Assembly (NCBI GenBank): GCA_964648505.1
Contig: CAZYMI010000023.1
Span: 1-31,978, forward strand
Origin: CAZYMI01 sp964648505
GTDB taxonomy: Bacteria; Pseudomonadota; Alphaproteobacteria; Micavibrionales; Micavibrionaceae
Direction: 5' to 3'
Length of the DNA: 31,978 bases
Position numbers and translations under genes: made by a program. Below are positions 23,562 through 31,978 of this stretch, one piece after another. Below the pieces are notes generated by a model. That model worked only from the letters and a program-made list of their open reading frames with translations. It was not told where the DNA came from and did not search any database. How positions within the stretch are numbered: position 1 is the first letter of the stretch; every line of letters starts with the position of its first letter.

Positions 23562-25430
23562 ATGCTTCAAGTTATGCGCTCTGGCTGGTTATATGCCTTT
23601 TTTATTGGGTTTCTGCTGATGGGGGGCGTTTCTTTAGTGCTGATGGATTACGGCGGATATTACAATAATGCTGTATCTTCAAATGATATCGCCAAAGCAG
23701 GGCATGTCACAATTAAAGCCCAGCAATTTGATCAAACGCTTAAACGCGCGGCCCAATCCCAAGGTTTGTCAGCTGAACAAGCCTATCAAATCGGCCTTGC
23801 AGATCAACTGTTGCGCATTCAAATTCTTGAGTATCTGCTGTCGCAAGAGGCTGGTAATTTAGGCATTGTCGTCAGTGACGATCAGGTTATCGCACAAATT
23901 CGTTCACAGCTTGGGGGTCTATTGTCCTCTAAGGAAAATGCAAGCGATATGGTGCGAAACTTTTTGCGCACACAAGGCCAGAGCGAAAAAGATTTCATTG
24001 CCCAGTCGCGTCGCCAAATTGCTACCAGCTTATTGCGTGGCGCTATTGCTGAAAGCATTGTAGCGCCTACACAAGATCAATCAGCCGATCTTGCTCGCGC
24101 CGCCGATGAAACACGCGCTGCTGAAATTCTTGAATTCCCTTTCACCGCCATTAAAAGCGTAAAAGCGCCCGATGATGGTTTATTGCAAGATTTTTATGAG
24201 GAACAGAAATCTGGCTTAATGCTTCCTGAGAAACGTGACTTTATCATCGCAACCCTGCCGCTTGAGCGTATAAAAAACGATGCCAAAGTTTCTGAGGATG
24301 ATATAAAAGAAGCTTATGAAGAATTAAAAGATGAGAATTTTACCCTGCCAGAAATTCGCTTGCTTGAGCAGTCTATTTTAAATGATGCCACATCTGCCCA
24401 AAAGCTGATTCAAGCATTAAAGAATGGCAAAAAAATGCAAGATTCTGTTGCCGCCCTGAAACTTCCGCCCACAGCTTATAAAGGCGCTCAGGGGTTTGAG
24501 CGCAAAGGCATGCCTGAGGATATTGGCAATCTGGCTTTTGCTGCCAAAACAAACGATGTAATTGGGCCCGTACAATCCGCGCTTGGTTTTCATGTGCTGG
24601 TTTTAAAAGATATCCAGCCGCCGCGCGTAAAAGATATTAAAGACGTGCGCGAACAAATCAAAAAAGATCTGCTCGCAGACAGAAATAGCGACCAGTTACA
24701 AAATATTCTTAATGAAATTGATGACCGCGCGGGACGCGGCGAACCTATTAAAGACATAGCGCGCGATTTGGATATGACCACTGCCTTGATCCAGAAAGCA
24801 ACAAGCTTGGATCCTCTGGCCGCTTACAAAGATGATAGCCGCGATATTTTAGAAGAAGCCTTTTCCCTTGCAGAAGGTGAAATCAGCCCTGCTGGTGAAA
24901 TGAAAGATGGCACGATTTATATTGTCGGTGTTCAATCTATCGATCAGTCTCATCCAAAAGCATTTAAAGATGTGCGCGATGACTTATCAAAGCTTTGGGT
25001 GTTGCGTGAACAAACAAAAATTGCCCTTGAGCGCGCCCAAAAAATCACACAACAAGTAAATGACAAAACGAAAACACTTACCCAAGCCGCCACCGAAAAT
25101 GGGCTGAATGTCGTTCGACTTCAATCCGTCAAACGGTCAGCAAAGCCCCCTATGCCACTTGATGCGGTTGCTTTTGAAAAACTATTTTCACTCGACCAAG
25201 GACATGCCGCTTTTGTACCCACAAAAAATTCTCTGATCATTTTAACCCCAACATCTGTTTCAATACCGGAAAAAACTAAAATATTCGCGAATTTAGAAAA
25301 CGCTGCCCAAGGGCAAGCAGAAAGCGTTGTTGTTTTATATTTAAATGCCCTGCGCGACCGCTTTGGGGTAAGCATCAACGATAAGCTTTTAAGGCATCTT
25401 TATGCCCCCAAAAAAGAAGGTGCTCTGTAA
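23562..25430 (+). CDS. ppiD: PpiD-like peptidyl-prolyl isomerase/periplasmic chaperone
   Basis: A 622-residue protein anchored by one N-terminal membrane helix (about 9-30), with the rest in the periplasm. A SurA-type helical chaperone region follows (about 35-215, with QAYQIGLADQLLRIQILEYLL), then a parvulin domain around 260-350 (LPEIRLLEQSIL ... GFERKGMPEDIGNLAFAAKTNDVIGPVQSALGFHVLVL) and a second helical part to the end. The known role is helping newly exported proteins fold near the Sec translocon. The start is marked by a perfect AGGAGG at 23549-23554, 7 nt before the ATG. In several alphaproteobacteria it lies divergent to tpiA, as here, and secG of the same export pathway is close by. 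Confidence 0.92.
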   Translation: MLQVMRSGWLYAFFIGFLLMGGVSLVLMDYGGYYNNAVSSNDIAKAGHVTIKAQQFDQTLKRAAQSQGLSAEQAYQIGLADQLLRIQILEYLLSQEAGNLGIVVSDDQVIAQIRSQLGGLLSSKENASDMVRNFLRTQGQSEKDFIAQSRRQIATSLLRGAIAESIVAPTQDQSADLARAADETRAAEILEFPFTAIKSVKAPDDGLLQDFYEEQKSGLMLPEKRDFIIATLPLERIKNDAKVSEDDIKEAYEELKDENFTLPEIRLLEQSILNDATSAQKLIQALKNGKKMQDSVAALKLPPTAYKGAQGFERKGMPEDIGNLAFAAKTNDVIGPVQSALGFHVLVLKDIQPPRVKDIKDVREQIKKDLLADRNSDQLQNILNEIDDRAGRGEPIKDIARDLDMTTALIQKATSLDPLAAYKDDSRDILEEAFSLAEGEISPAGEMKDGTIYIVGVQSIDQSHPKAFKDVRDDLSKLWVLREQTKIALERAQKITQQVNDKTKTLTQAATENGLNVVRLQSVKRSAKPPMPLDAVAFEKLFSLDQGHAAFVPTKNSLIILTPTSVSIPEKTKIFANLENAAQGQAESVVVLYLNALRDRFGVSINDKLLRHLYAPKKEGAL

Positions 25431-25435
25431 CCCTA

Positions 25436-25464
25436 TTGACACAAATCATGAACAATGATAGAAC
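25436..25464 (+). promoter_or_regulatory. lexA promoter -35 box with overlapping SOS box
   Basis: TTGACA at 25436-25441 is a consensus -35 element. GAAC-N7-GAAC at 25450-25464 is the direct-repeat LexA site of alphaproteobacteria. The second GAAC falls where the -10 region is expected (about 17 nt after the -35), so LexA bound here would block RNA polymerase and repress its own gene, 33 bp further on. Confidence 0.85.
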
Positions 25465-25497
25465 ATAACATGAATTATTTAAAATTCAGGTGATTTG

Positions 25498-26157
25498 ATG
25501 CTAACAAAAAAACAACGTGACCTTCTTGTGTTTATAAACGAAAGACTAAGCGGCGGCGACATCGCGCCTTCTTTTGATGAAATGAAGCTTGCGCTTGGTT
25601 TAAAGTCAAAATCCGGTATTCACCGCCTGATAAATGGGTTAGTCGAACGGGGCTATCTGGCGCGCCTGCCAAACCGCGCCCGCGCCCTTGAAGTGGTCCG
25701 CATGCCCGAAACTCTTGGCACAAAAATAAACGAAACTGTTCGAACAATAGCGAATAATGTAACGGACGCTTTCAGGTACATCCCCCTTGTAGGGAAAATC
25801 GCAGCCGGAACAGCGATAGAAGCCATCGAACATAATGGGCCAACTATCCCCGTGCCTGCAGATATGTTGCGCGGCGCGGCTGAATATTACGCACTGAAGG
25901 TAGAAGGCGATTCAATGATTGAAGCCGGCATTCATAACAACGATACTGTTATCATTCGCCGCACGCAAAATGCTGATCAGGGCAAAATTATTGTTGCGCT
26001 TATCGATGAGCACGAAGTTACACTCAAGCGCCTACGCCGCAAAGATGGCAAGGTGATTTTGCAAGCAGAAAACCCTGCTTATGAAGATCGCGCTCTTGAC
26101 CCTGCACGCGTTAAAATTCAGGGCGAACTGGCTTCTCTTATCAGGCAATATGATTAA
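25498..26157 (+). CDS. lexA: LexA, SOS repressor
   Basis: A DNA-damage repressor, 219 residues. The N-terminal winged helix (about 1-68) has the recognition region PSFDEMKLALGLKSKSGIHRLI. The linker leads to a cleavage site at Ala103-Gly104 (GKIAAGTA). The catalytic Ser139 (GDSMIEAG) and Lys177 (EVTLKRL) form the self-cleaving dyad activated by RecA. All functional residues are present. I start at the ATG at 25498, with AGGTG 5 nt upstream, rather than the preceding TTG. An SOS box lies in its own promoter, so it is autoregulated. It converges on comEC with a 4-bp overlap. Confidence 0.97.
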   Translation: MLTKKQRDLLVFINERLSGGDIAPSFDEMKLALGLKSKSGIHRLINGLVERGYLARLPNRARALEVVRMPETLGTKINETVRTIANNVTDAFRYIPLVGKIAAGTAIEAIEHNGPTIPVPADMLRGAAEYYALKVEGDSMIEAGIHNNDTVIIRRTQNADQGKIIVALIDEHEVTLKRLRRKDGKVILQAENPAYEDRALDPARVKIQGELASLIRQYD

Positions 26158-28295
26158 CGATTGGTTGCAACCCAAGGTCTTCTACCTCTGTGCGCTGACA
26201 CTGTATCAACCTTAAAAGCGTGCCCACGATCTGTGTCCATAATTAATATATGCGTCCCTTGATATTTCAAATCATTTCCACCGATAATGATGGCTCGGCA
26301 CTGCTTATTTCTCTTTTTAGGCTCAAAGCCAAGGGTAAAAACAAGCTGTGCGCGGCTACAATCTTCAATAAATGCTGAAGGATGCCGAACAAAAGCAATA
26401 GTGCTCGTGTTGTCTTTATAAGAGCAAGACAAAGCATCGCAGCTTATTTCCTTCTGACCCTGAGAGATTTTATTTTTTTTATGCAGCGATATTACTTTTG
26501 ATTCCTCACCGACCCCTAGAGCTTGCTTTACATCTTTAAGCCAACGTTTTTCATGAATGTTTGACGCAATCCAAAGCGTCTGATTATCAACACGTACAAC
26601 AAATTGCTTCCCTGATGGTGCGACAACGATATCCGGGCTTTGTTGGAAAAATAGTAACAATACACATAAGGCTAATGGCAAAAAGCAAACTCCCCTGCCC
26701 CAACCGCGCAAAGCAACCAAAAAAACACCTGAAATCATCAGTAAAATAAAAACGATGGACGGAAAGGACGCTGGCTTAAAAACAGAACCCGGTAACGATG
26801 CTACGCTATGCGCAATATCAAGGGTCCAAATAATCCCCAAACTCATGCTATGCAAAGCCCACTCATAAATACCAAGTGGCAAAAGCACATAGCACAAAGT
26901 TGAAATAGGCATGATAAAAAAAGTCATGATAGGAACAGCAAGGGCATTCGCTAAAACGCCATAAACAGCGAGCGACTGAAAATGATAAAGCGATATAGGG
27001 GCTGTCGCTATCGTCGCAATAATTGTCGTCATAACAACCCCTGCCGCATAATAGAAAATTCTAAGTATTGGATTGGCCGCTGTAAAAAGAACAGATAATC
27101 GTGCGCGATAAGCCTGATAAAAAGCAATTAAAGCTGCAACGGCTGAAAATGACATTTGAAAACTGGGGCTCAATAACTGTTCCGGCCAGACCATCAAAAT
27201 AAACAACGCCGTTATAGCCAGCAAACGCATCGAAATAGCAGAACGATCGAGCATCACAGCCAGCAAAACAATTGCGGCCATAAGCAAGGCACGCTGCGAT
27301 GGAACAGACGGCACAATAAAAGCTACATAAAAACATGCCGCCAAAAGCGCACAAGCTGCCGCAATTTTTTTAATCGGAAAACGCAACGCTATCCAAGGTA
27401 CCAGAGAGAGGATAAAGCGTATAAGAAAAAAAACAATTCCAGCTGTCATATCAACGTTCAGGCCCGATATCGCCAATAAATGCGCCAGTCCGGAATTGCG
27501 CAAAGCCTGCCAGTCATCATCGCCAATAGCTGTACGCTCGCCTGTTAAAAGGGCAATTGCAATAGGCGCAATTCGTGCATCAAGCGTGTCTGTAACAATG
27601 TGGCTGACCCTTGTACGCCAATCTTCCATCAGCGAAAAAAATCCTTTTTGTTTCGCGCTTCCCACAACAGAAAATTCACCGTATGAAAAACCATATGCGC
27701 TGATACCTTGAAAATAGGCGTGCCGCTGAAAATCATATCCTCCAGGCATAACAGGGGCTGCGGGTGGGAATAAAGAAGCGCGTAACAAAACACGGTCTCC
27801 CACCTCAACAGAAGGCGGCGCTTTCCGGACTGTCAGCCTGACAAGATTTAGTGCAGGCGGGGAATCACGATTTAAAACCTTAATATCTCTTAAAAGAAGC
27901 CTCAGACCCTTCCCTTGTTCAAGAAAATCAATTTGTTTAACTGTTGCTTCAAGGGCTACCCCATTTAAATCTCGCTTTAAAAGGGGCGTATGCAATCGGT
28001 CCGCACGCATCTGGGCTATAAAAATACCTGCCGATAAGCACATGAACGCCATAATCAAAAGCCAAAATAAATAAAACCTTTCTTTATAAGGCATAAGGTA
28101 AAGTGCGAGCCCTGTTGTAAGCGAAAAGGCAGCCCAACTCCAAAGACGATGCGGTTCATAATCCAAAGAAAAATAAAGTCCAATGCCGCATGCAAAAAAT
28201 ACAGGCACCCAGATCACAAGGTGATCTCGGTCCATCTCAAGCAGTCTGCACAGTTTTTCTTTTGTTTGATTTATAAACGGTACACTTGCCAACAT
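26154..28295 (-). CDS. comEC: ComEC/Rec2 DNA-uptake channel protein
   Basis: A polytopic inner-membrane protein for transport of single-stranded DNA in natural transformation. From the ATG at 28295 it has 713 residues. An N-terminal pair of helices and a soluble OB-like domain (about 80-210) are followed by the competence domain. That domain carries LLTGERTAIGDDDWQALRNSGLAHLLAISGLNVDM and many helices (about 230-530). The C-terminal part is short and shows no metallo-beta-lactamase HxHxDH motif, so the nuclease-like domain of Bacillus ComEC is missing or degenerate. An in-frame ATG at 28340 exists; I prefer 28295 because AAGGA lies about 10 nt upstream and the longer start would leave 2 bp to gltX. 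Other competence genes are not in view. Confidence 0.9.
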   Translation of the reverse strand: MLASVPFINQTKEKLCRLLEMDRDHLVIWVPVFFACGIGLYFSLDYEPHRLWSWAAFSLTTGLALYLMPYKERFYLFWLLIMAFMCLSAGIFIAQMRADRLHTPLLKRDLNGVALEATVKQIDFLEQGKGLRLLLRDIKVLNRDSPPALNLVRLTVRKAPPSVEVGDRVLLRASLFPPAAPVMPGGYDFQRHAYFQGISAYGFSYGEFSVVGSAKQKGFFSLMEDWRTRVSHIVTDTLDARIAPIAIALLTGERTAIGDDDWQALRNSGLAHLLAISGLNVDMTAGIVFFLIRFILSLVPWIALRFPIKKIAAACALLAACFYVAFIVPSVPSQRALLMAAIVLLAVMLDRSAISMRLLAITALFILMVWPEQLLSPSFQMSFSAVAALIAFYQAYRARLSVLFTAANPILRIFYYAAGVVMTTIIATIATAPISLYHFQSLAVYGVLANALAVPIMTFFIMPISTLCYVLLPLGIYEWALHSMSLGIIWTLDIAHSVASLPGSVFKPASFPSIVFILLMISGVFLVALRGWGRGVCFLPLALCVLLLFFQQSPDIVVAPSGKQFVVRVDNQTLWIASNIHEKRWLKDVKQALGVGEESKVISLHKKNKISQGQKEISCDALSCSYKDNTSTIAFVRHPSAFIEDCSRAQLVFTLGFEPKKRNKQCRAIIIGGNDLKYQGTHILIMDTDRGHAFKVDTVSAHRGRRPWVATNR

Positions 28296-28342
28296 GGGTA
28301 TTTGGTCCTTATTGTTGGATATAGAATGTAAAGGCTTCACCC

Positions 28343-29761
28343 ATGATTGTCACCCGTTTCCCACCTTCGCCAACTGGTATGCTGCATATCGGCAGCGCAC
28401 GAACAGCTTTATTTAACTGGCTTTATGCCCGTAACAAGGGGGGTAAATTTGTTTTACGCATTGAAGATACAGATCGTGCAAGGTTTAAACCGGAATGGGT
28501 CCAAGGTATTTTTGATGGGCTAAACTGGCTGGGATTAAATTGGGACAACGAAAATGTTGTTTATCAGTTTGACCAAAAAGACAGGCACGCTGAAATTGCA
28601 AACATCTTACTGGCCGAGGGAAAAGCATATTACTGCTACTGTTCACAAGAAGAGCTTGAAGAAATGCGCGCCCATGCAAAAGCACAAGGCTTGCCCACAA
28701 ACTATGACCGACGCTGGCGTGATCGTGACCCAAAAGATGCGCCCGCCAATATACAACCAGTTATTCGTATCAAAGCTCCTTTAACAGGCGAAAGTGTAAT
28801 TCATGATGAAGTGCAAGGTACAGTGACGATTGACAACAAACAGCTTGATGACTTTATTTTACTCAGGTCAGACGGCACACCTACCTATATGCTTTCTGTT
28901 GTTGTTGACGATCACGATATGGGTATTACACACATTATTCGTGGTGATGATCATTTAAACAATGCCTTCAGGCAAAAAGTGATTTTTGAAGCGATGAGCT
29001 GGCCGGTTCCAGTTTTTGCCCATATCCCATTAATTCATGGCCCCGATGGCGCAAAAATGTCAAAAAGGCATGGCGCAACAGGGCTTTTTGAATATCGCGA
29101 TCTGGGTTACCTGCCTGAAGCTGTGTGTAATTATCTGATGCGTCTTGGATGGAGCCATGGTGACGCTGAAATTTTTTCCAGGGATCAGGCTATTTCATGG
29201 TTCGGTGACCTTAAAGATATTAATAAAGGCGCGTCACGTTTTGACTTTGAAAAACTAAATAGTGTAAACGCGCATTATCTTCATCATGCGGATGATGCAC
29301 GCCTTTTAGATCTTGTTATTCCTTTCATTCAATCAAAAAATATTGCTGTGACCCCTATTGGAAAGGCGCGCTTACTTGCAGCCATGAACGAACTTAAAAC
29401 GCGCGCAAAAACGATATTAAATATTGCAGATGATGGTGCCTTTTTTTGTAAAACAATACCTTTTCCTTATGATGAAAAAGCGGCTTCACACATTTTATCT
29501 GCTCATACTTTAGGTATATTTGAATCATTCAAGGAACATTTTAATACTTTGGAAGTTTGGCAAGGGGACGCGATAGATTCTGCATGCCGCGACATTGCTG
29601 CTCAAAAAACATCGGGCAAGTTGGGGGCCGTTATGATGCCTTTACGAGCTGCCATAACAGGCACTACAGCATCACCCCACCTTGCTAAAGCTATTGAAAT
29701 ACTGGGTCGTGATGAAACTTTAATACGAATTAATGCTGCCATGTCTTATGGTAATAAATAA
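28343..29761 (+). CDS. gltX: GltX, glutamyl-tRNA synthetase
   Basis: A class I aminoacyl-tRNA synthetase, 472 residues. It begins MIVTRFPPSPTGMLHIGSAR, where HIGS (15-18) is the HIGH signature, and has AKMSKRHG near residue 240 as the KMSKS loop. VEDTDR-like IEDTDRAR marks the glutamate-binding part, and the C-terminal third (about 320-472) is the helical anticodon-binding region. AAAGG lies 9 nt before the ATG. No GlnRS is seen; many alphaproteobacteria charge tRNA-Gln with glutamate first and then amidate it, so the enzyme may be non-discriminating, but that cannot be decided here. It is divergent from comEC and followed by gltA on the same strand after 98 bp. Confidence 0.97.
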   Translation: MIVTRFPPSPTGMLHIGSARTALFNWLYARNKGGKFVLRIEDTDRARFKPEWVQGIFDGLNWLGLNWDNENVVYQFDQKDRHAEIANILLAEGKAYYCYCSQEELEEMRAHAKAQGLPTNYDRRWRDRDPKDAPANIQPVIRIKAPLTGESVIHDEVQGTVTIDNKQLDDFILLRSDGTPTYMLSVVVDDHDMGITHIIRGDDHLNNAFRQKVIFEAMSWPVPVFAHIPLIHGPDGAKMSKRHGATGLFEYRDLGYLPEAVCNYLMRLGWSHGDAEIFSRDQAISWFGDLKDINKGASRFDFEKLNSVNAHYLHHADDARLLDLVIPFIQSKNIAVTPIGKARLLAAMNELKTRAKTILNIADDGAFFCKTIPFPYDEKAASHILSAHTLGIFESFKEHFNTLEVWQGDAIDSACRDIAAQKTSGKLGAVMMPLRAAITGTTASPHLAKAIEILGRDETLIRINAAMSYGNK

Positions 29762-29815
29762 ATCCTTATTCTTCATTGATTGATAACCATCCCCCGCTTA
29801 AAATCAGCGCAGCTT

Positions 29816-29839
29816 AAAAATCTAGGATTTTTATTTTTT
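29816..29839 (+). terminator. Possible weak terminator between gltX and gltA
   Basis: AAAAATC, a 3-base loop, GATTTTT, and then ATTTTTT. The stem is 7 bp but has only one G-C pair, so it is weak. It lies 55 bp after the gltX stop and just before the gltA ribosome site (AAAGGA). It may reduce read-through into gltA or simply be an AT-rich leader. Confidence 0.3.
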
Positions 29840-29859
29840 AAACAAAAAGGATTCTTTTA

Positions 29860-31170
29860 ATGAATAATACGAAAGCCGCAGAAAAAACATTTACCCTGAC
29901 AAATGACCAAAATGGCAAAAGCTGGAAGCTGCCCGTTGTGTCTGGAACATTAGGTCCTGATACACTCGATATAAGAAAACTTTACGAGGATACCGAGACA
30001 TTTACGCTTGACCCTTCTTTTACGTCCACAGCAAGTTGCAAATCTCGCATCACTTATATTGATGGTGAACAGGGCATTTTAATGCATCGTGGTTACAAAA
30101 TTCAAGAACTCGCTGAAAAGTCAAATTTTCTTGAAGTGTGCCATTTGCTTTTATACGGCGACCTGCCAACACAAAAACAATTTGAAACCTTTAGCCACAA
30201 CATTACCTACCACACCATGGTGCATGAACAAATGCAGTTCTTCTTCCGTGGGTTCAGACGCGATGCGCACCCTATGGCTATTATGTGCGGCGTTGTAGGT
30301 GCGCTTTCGGCTTTCTATCATGACTCGCTTGATATATGGGATCCCAGCCAGCGCGAAATTTCAGCGCATCGCTTAATTGCTAAAATGCCAACCTTGGCTG
30401 CAATGACGTATAAATATGCCGTGGGCCAGCCTTTTGTTTATCCACGCAATGATCTTGGTTACGCAGAAAACTTTTTAAATATGACGTTCTCTGTACCTGC
30501 AGAGAATTACAAAATTAATCCAATTTTGGCAAAAGCCATGGACAGAATTTTGATTTTACATGCCGACCACGAACAAAATGCTTCTACTTCCACCGTGCGT
30601 CTTGCAGGATCATCACAAGCAAATCCTTTTGCGTGTATTGCTTCTGGTATCGCTTGTTTATGGGGCCCTTCCCATGGCGGTGCAAACCAGGAAGTATTGG
30701 AAATGCTTGCAGAAATTGGTAGCAAAGAAAGAATTCCAGAATTTATCAAACGCGCTAAAGATAAATCAGACCCCTTCCGTTTGATGGGTTTTGGTCACCG
30801 CGTTTATAAAAATTATGATCCTCGTGCCCAAGTTATGCGTCAGTCCTGCTATGAAGTTTTGGAAGAACTTGGCGTTAAAGATCCTTTACTTGATATTGCA
30901 ATGGAACTTGAAAGAATTGCACTGCAAGACGAGTATTTTGTTGACCGCAAACTGTTCCCGAATGTTGACTTTTATTCTGGTATTATTTTGAAGGCGATGG
31001 GTTTTCCAACAAGTATGTTTACTGTGCTTTTCGCTCTTTCTCGTACAGTGGGTTGGATCAGCCAATGGAAAGAAATGATCGAAGAACCAGCCCTTCGCAT
31101 TGGTAGACCACGTCAGTTATACACAGGCGCTGTCGAACGCCCTTACGTTCCTATCAAAGACAGACTTTAA
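29860..31170 (+). CDS. gltA: GltA, citrate synthase
   Basis: Condenses acetyl-CoA and oxaloacetate at the entry of the TCA cycle, using the acetyl-CoA made by the pdh complex encoded in this window. The 436 residues and the N-terminal beta-rich extension (about 1-50) mark the hexameric, NADH-sensitive type of Gram-negative bacteria. Motifs are SRITYIDGEQGILMHRGYKI, ILHADHEQNASTSTVRLAGS with the first catalytic His, LWGPSHGGANQE with the second region, GFGHRVYKNYDPRA, and the late VDFYSGI with the catalytic Asp. AAAGGA precedes the ATG. It converges on lpxB, overlapping by 4 bp, with a strong terminator just beyond. Confidence 0.97.
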   Translation: MNNTKAAEKTFTLTNDQNGKSWKLPVVSGTLGPDTLDIRKLYEDTETFTLDPSFTSTASCKSRITYIDGEQGILMHRGYKIQELAEKSNFLEVCHLLLYGDLPTQKQFETFSHNITYHTMVHEQMQFFFRGFRRDAHPMAIMCGVVGALSAFYHDSLDIWDPSQREISAHRLIAKMPTLAAMTYKYAVGQPFVYPRNDLGYAENFLNMTFSVPAENYKINPILAKAMDRILILHADHEQNASTSTVRLAGSSQANPFACIASGIACLWGPSHGGANQEVLEMLAEIGSKERIPEFIKRAKDKSDPFRLMGFGHRVYKNYDPRAQVMRQSCYEVLEELGVKDPLLDIAMELERIALQDEYFVDRKLFPNVDFYSGIILKAMGFPTSMFTVLFALSRTVGWISQWKEMIEEPALRIGRPRQLYTGAVERPYVPIKDRL

Positions 31171-31978
31171 ACTTTTCTCGGGGGAGAAGAAAAAAGGCTG
31201 CTGATAAAATCGGCAGCCTTTTTTGCTGGCGGGTACGGATCATCACACCCAATAAGCTTACGAATCCTTTGAAATTCTTCTTTATCATCGGAAAGCTCAA
31301 AGAATTTTTTAGCAATTATTTCTCCGCTGCACTGATCTTGAATGCATTCAGGAATGACTTCACGTTTCAATAAAATATTGCCAAGATGCGCAAAACGGGT
31401 ATCCACAAGAAGCTTGCCAACAAAATAGGTTAAAGGGGACATTTTGTAACACATCACATGCGGAACTTTTGCAACCGCAAGCTCAAGACCCACTGTGCCT
31501 GATGTGATAATCGCACGTTCAAGGGTTGCCATAGCGTTGTATTTTTGTTGAAAACCAAAAATAAATTCAAATCGAAGCCCAGAAAGAAGTGCTTCAATTT
31601 TACCTTTAAATTCAGGAAAACTTGGCACAATAAAGCATGTGTCTGCGTTATGCTGCGCAATTATTCTTGCGGCGCGTGCAATCTCGGGCCCCATTCTTTT
31701 TATTTCACTTTCCCGTGATCCAAAAAACAACCCTACTGTGCCTTTTTGCGGCTGAACATTCCCTTGAAATGCCACTTCTTGTGAAATTGGATGGCCAATA
31801 AAAACAGCCTTTAAGCCATGGGGTATGAAATATTCAGGCTCACATGGAAAAAGACAAATAATGCCATCCAAAAATCGGGCTATTTTTCTTGCGCGATCAG
31901 GCCGCCATGCCCAAACGCTGGGGGCAACATAGTGAATGGATTGGCCCTGATAAACTTTTCGTTGCTTGATCTTTTTTT
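31167..31978 (-). CDS. lpxB: LpxB, lipid-A-disaccharide synthase, 3' part (runs off window)
   Basis: A membrane-associated GT-B glycosyltransferase that joins two acylated glucosamines in lipid A synthesis. About 270 C-terminal codons are present and the frame is open to the window edge. Seen are YVAPSVWAWRPDRARKI, FPCEPEYF, FIGHPISQE and LFFGSRESEIKRMGPEI. Later come AIITSGTVGLELAV, the donor-binding GT motif, then PHVMCYKMSPLTYFVGKLLV. The 5' part, including the N-terminal Rossmann half, lies outside. Its last ~20 codons contain a bidirectional terminator hairpin. Its position beyond gltA is usual in alphaproteobacteria. Confidence 0.95.
   Translation of the reverse strand, partial: KKIKQRKVYQGQSIHYVAPSVWAWRPDRARKIARFLDGIICLFPCEPEYFIPHGLKAVFIGHPISQEVAFQGNVQPQKGTVGLFFGSRESEIKRMGPEIARAARIIAQHNADTCFIVPSFPEFKGKIEALLSGLRFEFIFGFQQKYNAMATLERAIITSGTVGLELAVAKVPHVMCYKMSPLTYFVGKLLVDTRFAHLGNILLKREVIPECIQDQCSGEIIAKKFFELSDDKEEFQRIRKLIGCDDPYPPAKKAADFISSLFSSPPRKV
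31191..31224. terminator. Bidirectional intrinsic terminator inside the lpxB 3' end
   Basis: AAAAAGGCTGC, a 10-11 base loop, and GGCAGCCTTTTTT. The GGCTGC/GCAGCC stem is perfect and is extended by A:T pairs. T-runs follow on either strand, so it can end gltA transcripts 21 bp after the gltA stop and also lpxB transcripts. On the minus strand it lies within the lpxB coding sequence, before its stop codon at 31167. Confidence 0.85.

Noticed and set aside
26163..26172. Palindrome GGTTGCAACC near the lexA-comEC junction
   Set aside because: Short, lies inside comEC coding sequence, has no T-run, and is likely chance.

Overview
The window is a chromosomal segment of an alphaproteobacterium. The evidence is gene order: tpiA-secG-pyrG-kdsA-eno-ftsB-pdhA-pdhB-pdhC-lpd-lipA-ratA, ispDF-pgpA-cinA, ntrY-ntrX-hfq and lexA-comEC-gltX-gltA-lpxB are blocks typical of that class. 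Other class markers are a lipoyl domain on both PdhB and PdhC, an ispDF fusion, and a lexA promoter with a GAAC-N7-GAAC SOS box. Base composition looks moderate to AT-leaning. Kdo (kdsA) and lipid A (lpxB) genes point to an LPS-bearing outer membrane. I see no rRNA, tRNA, CRISPR array, integrase or transposase.

Layout. 1-4671 (minus): 5' part of hfq, a HAD phosphatase, and the ntrX/ntrY two-component pair, without ntrB/ntrC beside it. 4720-7745 (plus): ispDF, pgpA, a stand-alone CinA C-terminal amidase and a probable glycosyltransferase, closely packed. 7700-15504 (minus): ftsB, the complete pyruvate dehydrogenase set (pdhA, pdhB, pdhC, lpd), an unknown membrane protein, lipA, an SMR efflux protein and a COQ10/RatA-type START protein. 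LipA makes the lipoyl cofactor that PdhB and PdhC carry, so pathway and operon agree.

15505-17009 is the most unusual part. Between eno and ftsB lie a plus-strand membrane protein of unknown family, two 69-residue membrane-protein paralogues, and a second copy of the last ~73 codons of eno. Everything here repeats with a 480-bp period, but the eno tails are nearly identical while the small genes have diverged to 30% identity.

17010-23464 (minus): eno, kdsA, two paralogous unknown proteins with an HxD...H...R pattern suggestive of Fe(II)/2-oxoglutarate oxygenases, pyrG, secG and tpiA. 23562-26157 (plus): a PpiD-like periplasmic chaperone and lexA. 26154-28295 (minus): comEC. 28343-31170 (plus): gltX and gltA. 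31167-31978 (minus): 3' part of lpxB, converging on gltA over a strong bidirectional terminator.

No gene-free stretch exceeds 300 bases. The longest is 15505-15702, which is AT-rich and holds the presumed divergent promoters of ftsB and the plus-strand gene; I could not place them with confidence. The housekeeping calls are secure. The accessory genes (9454-9942, 15703-16299, the 69-residue pair, the 19197-20629 pair and 6807-7745) are described from visible features only.
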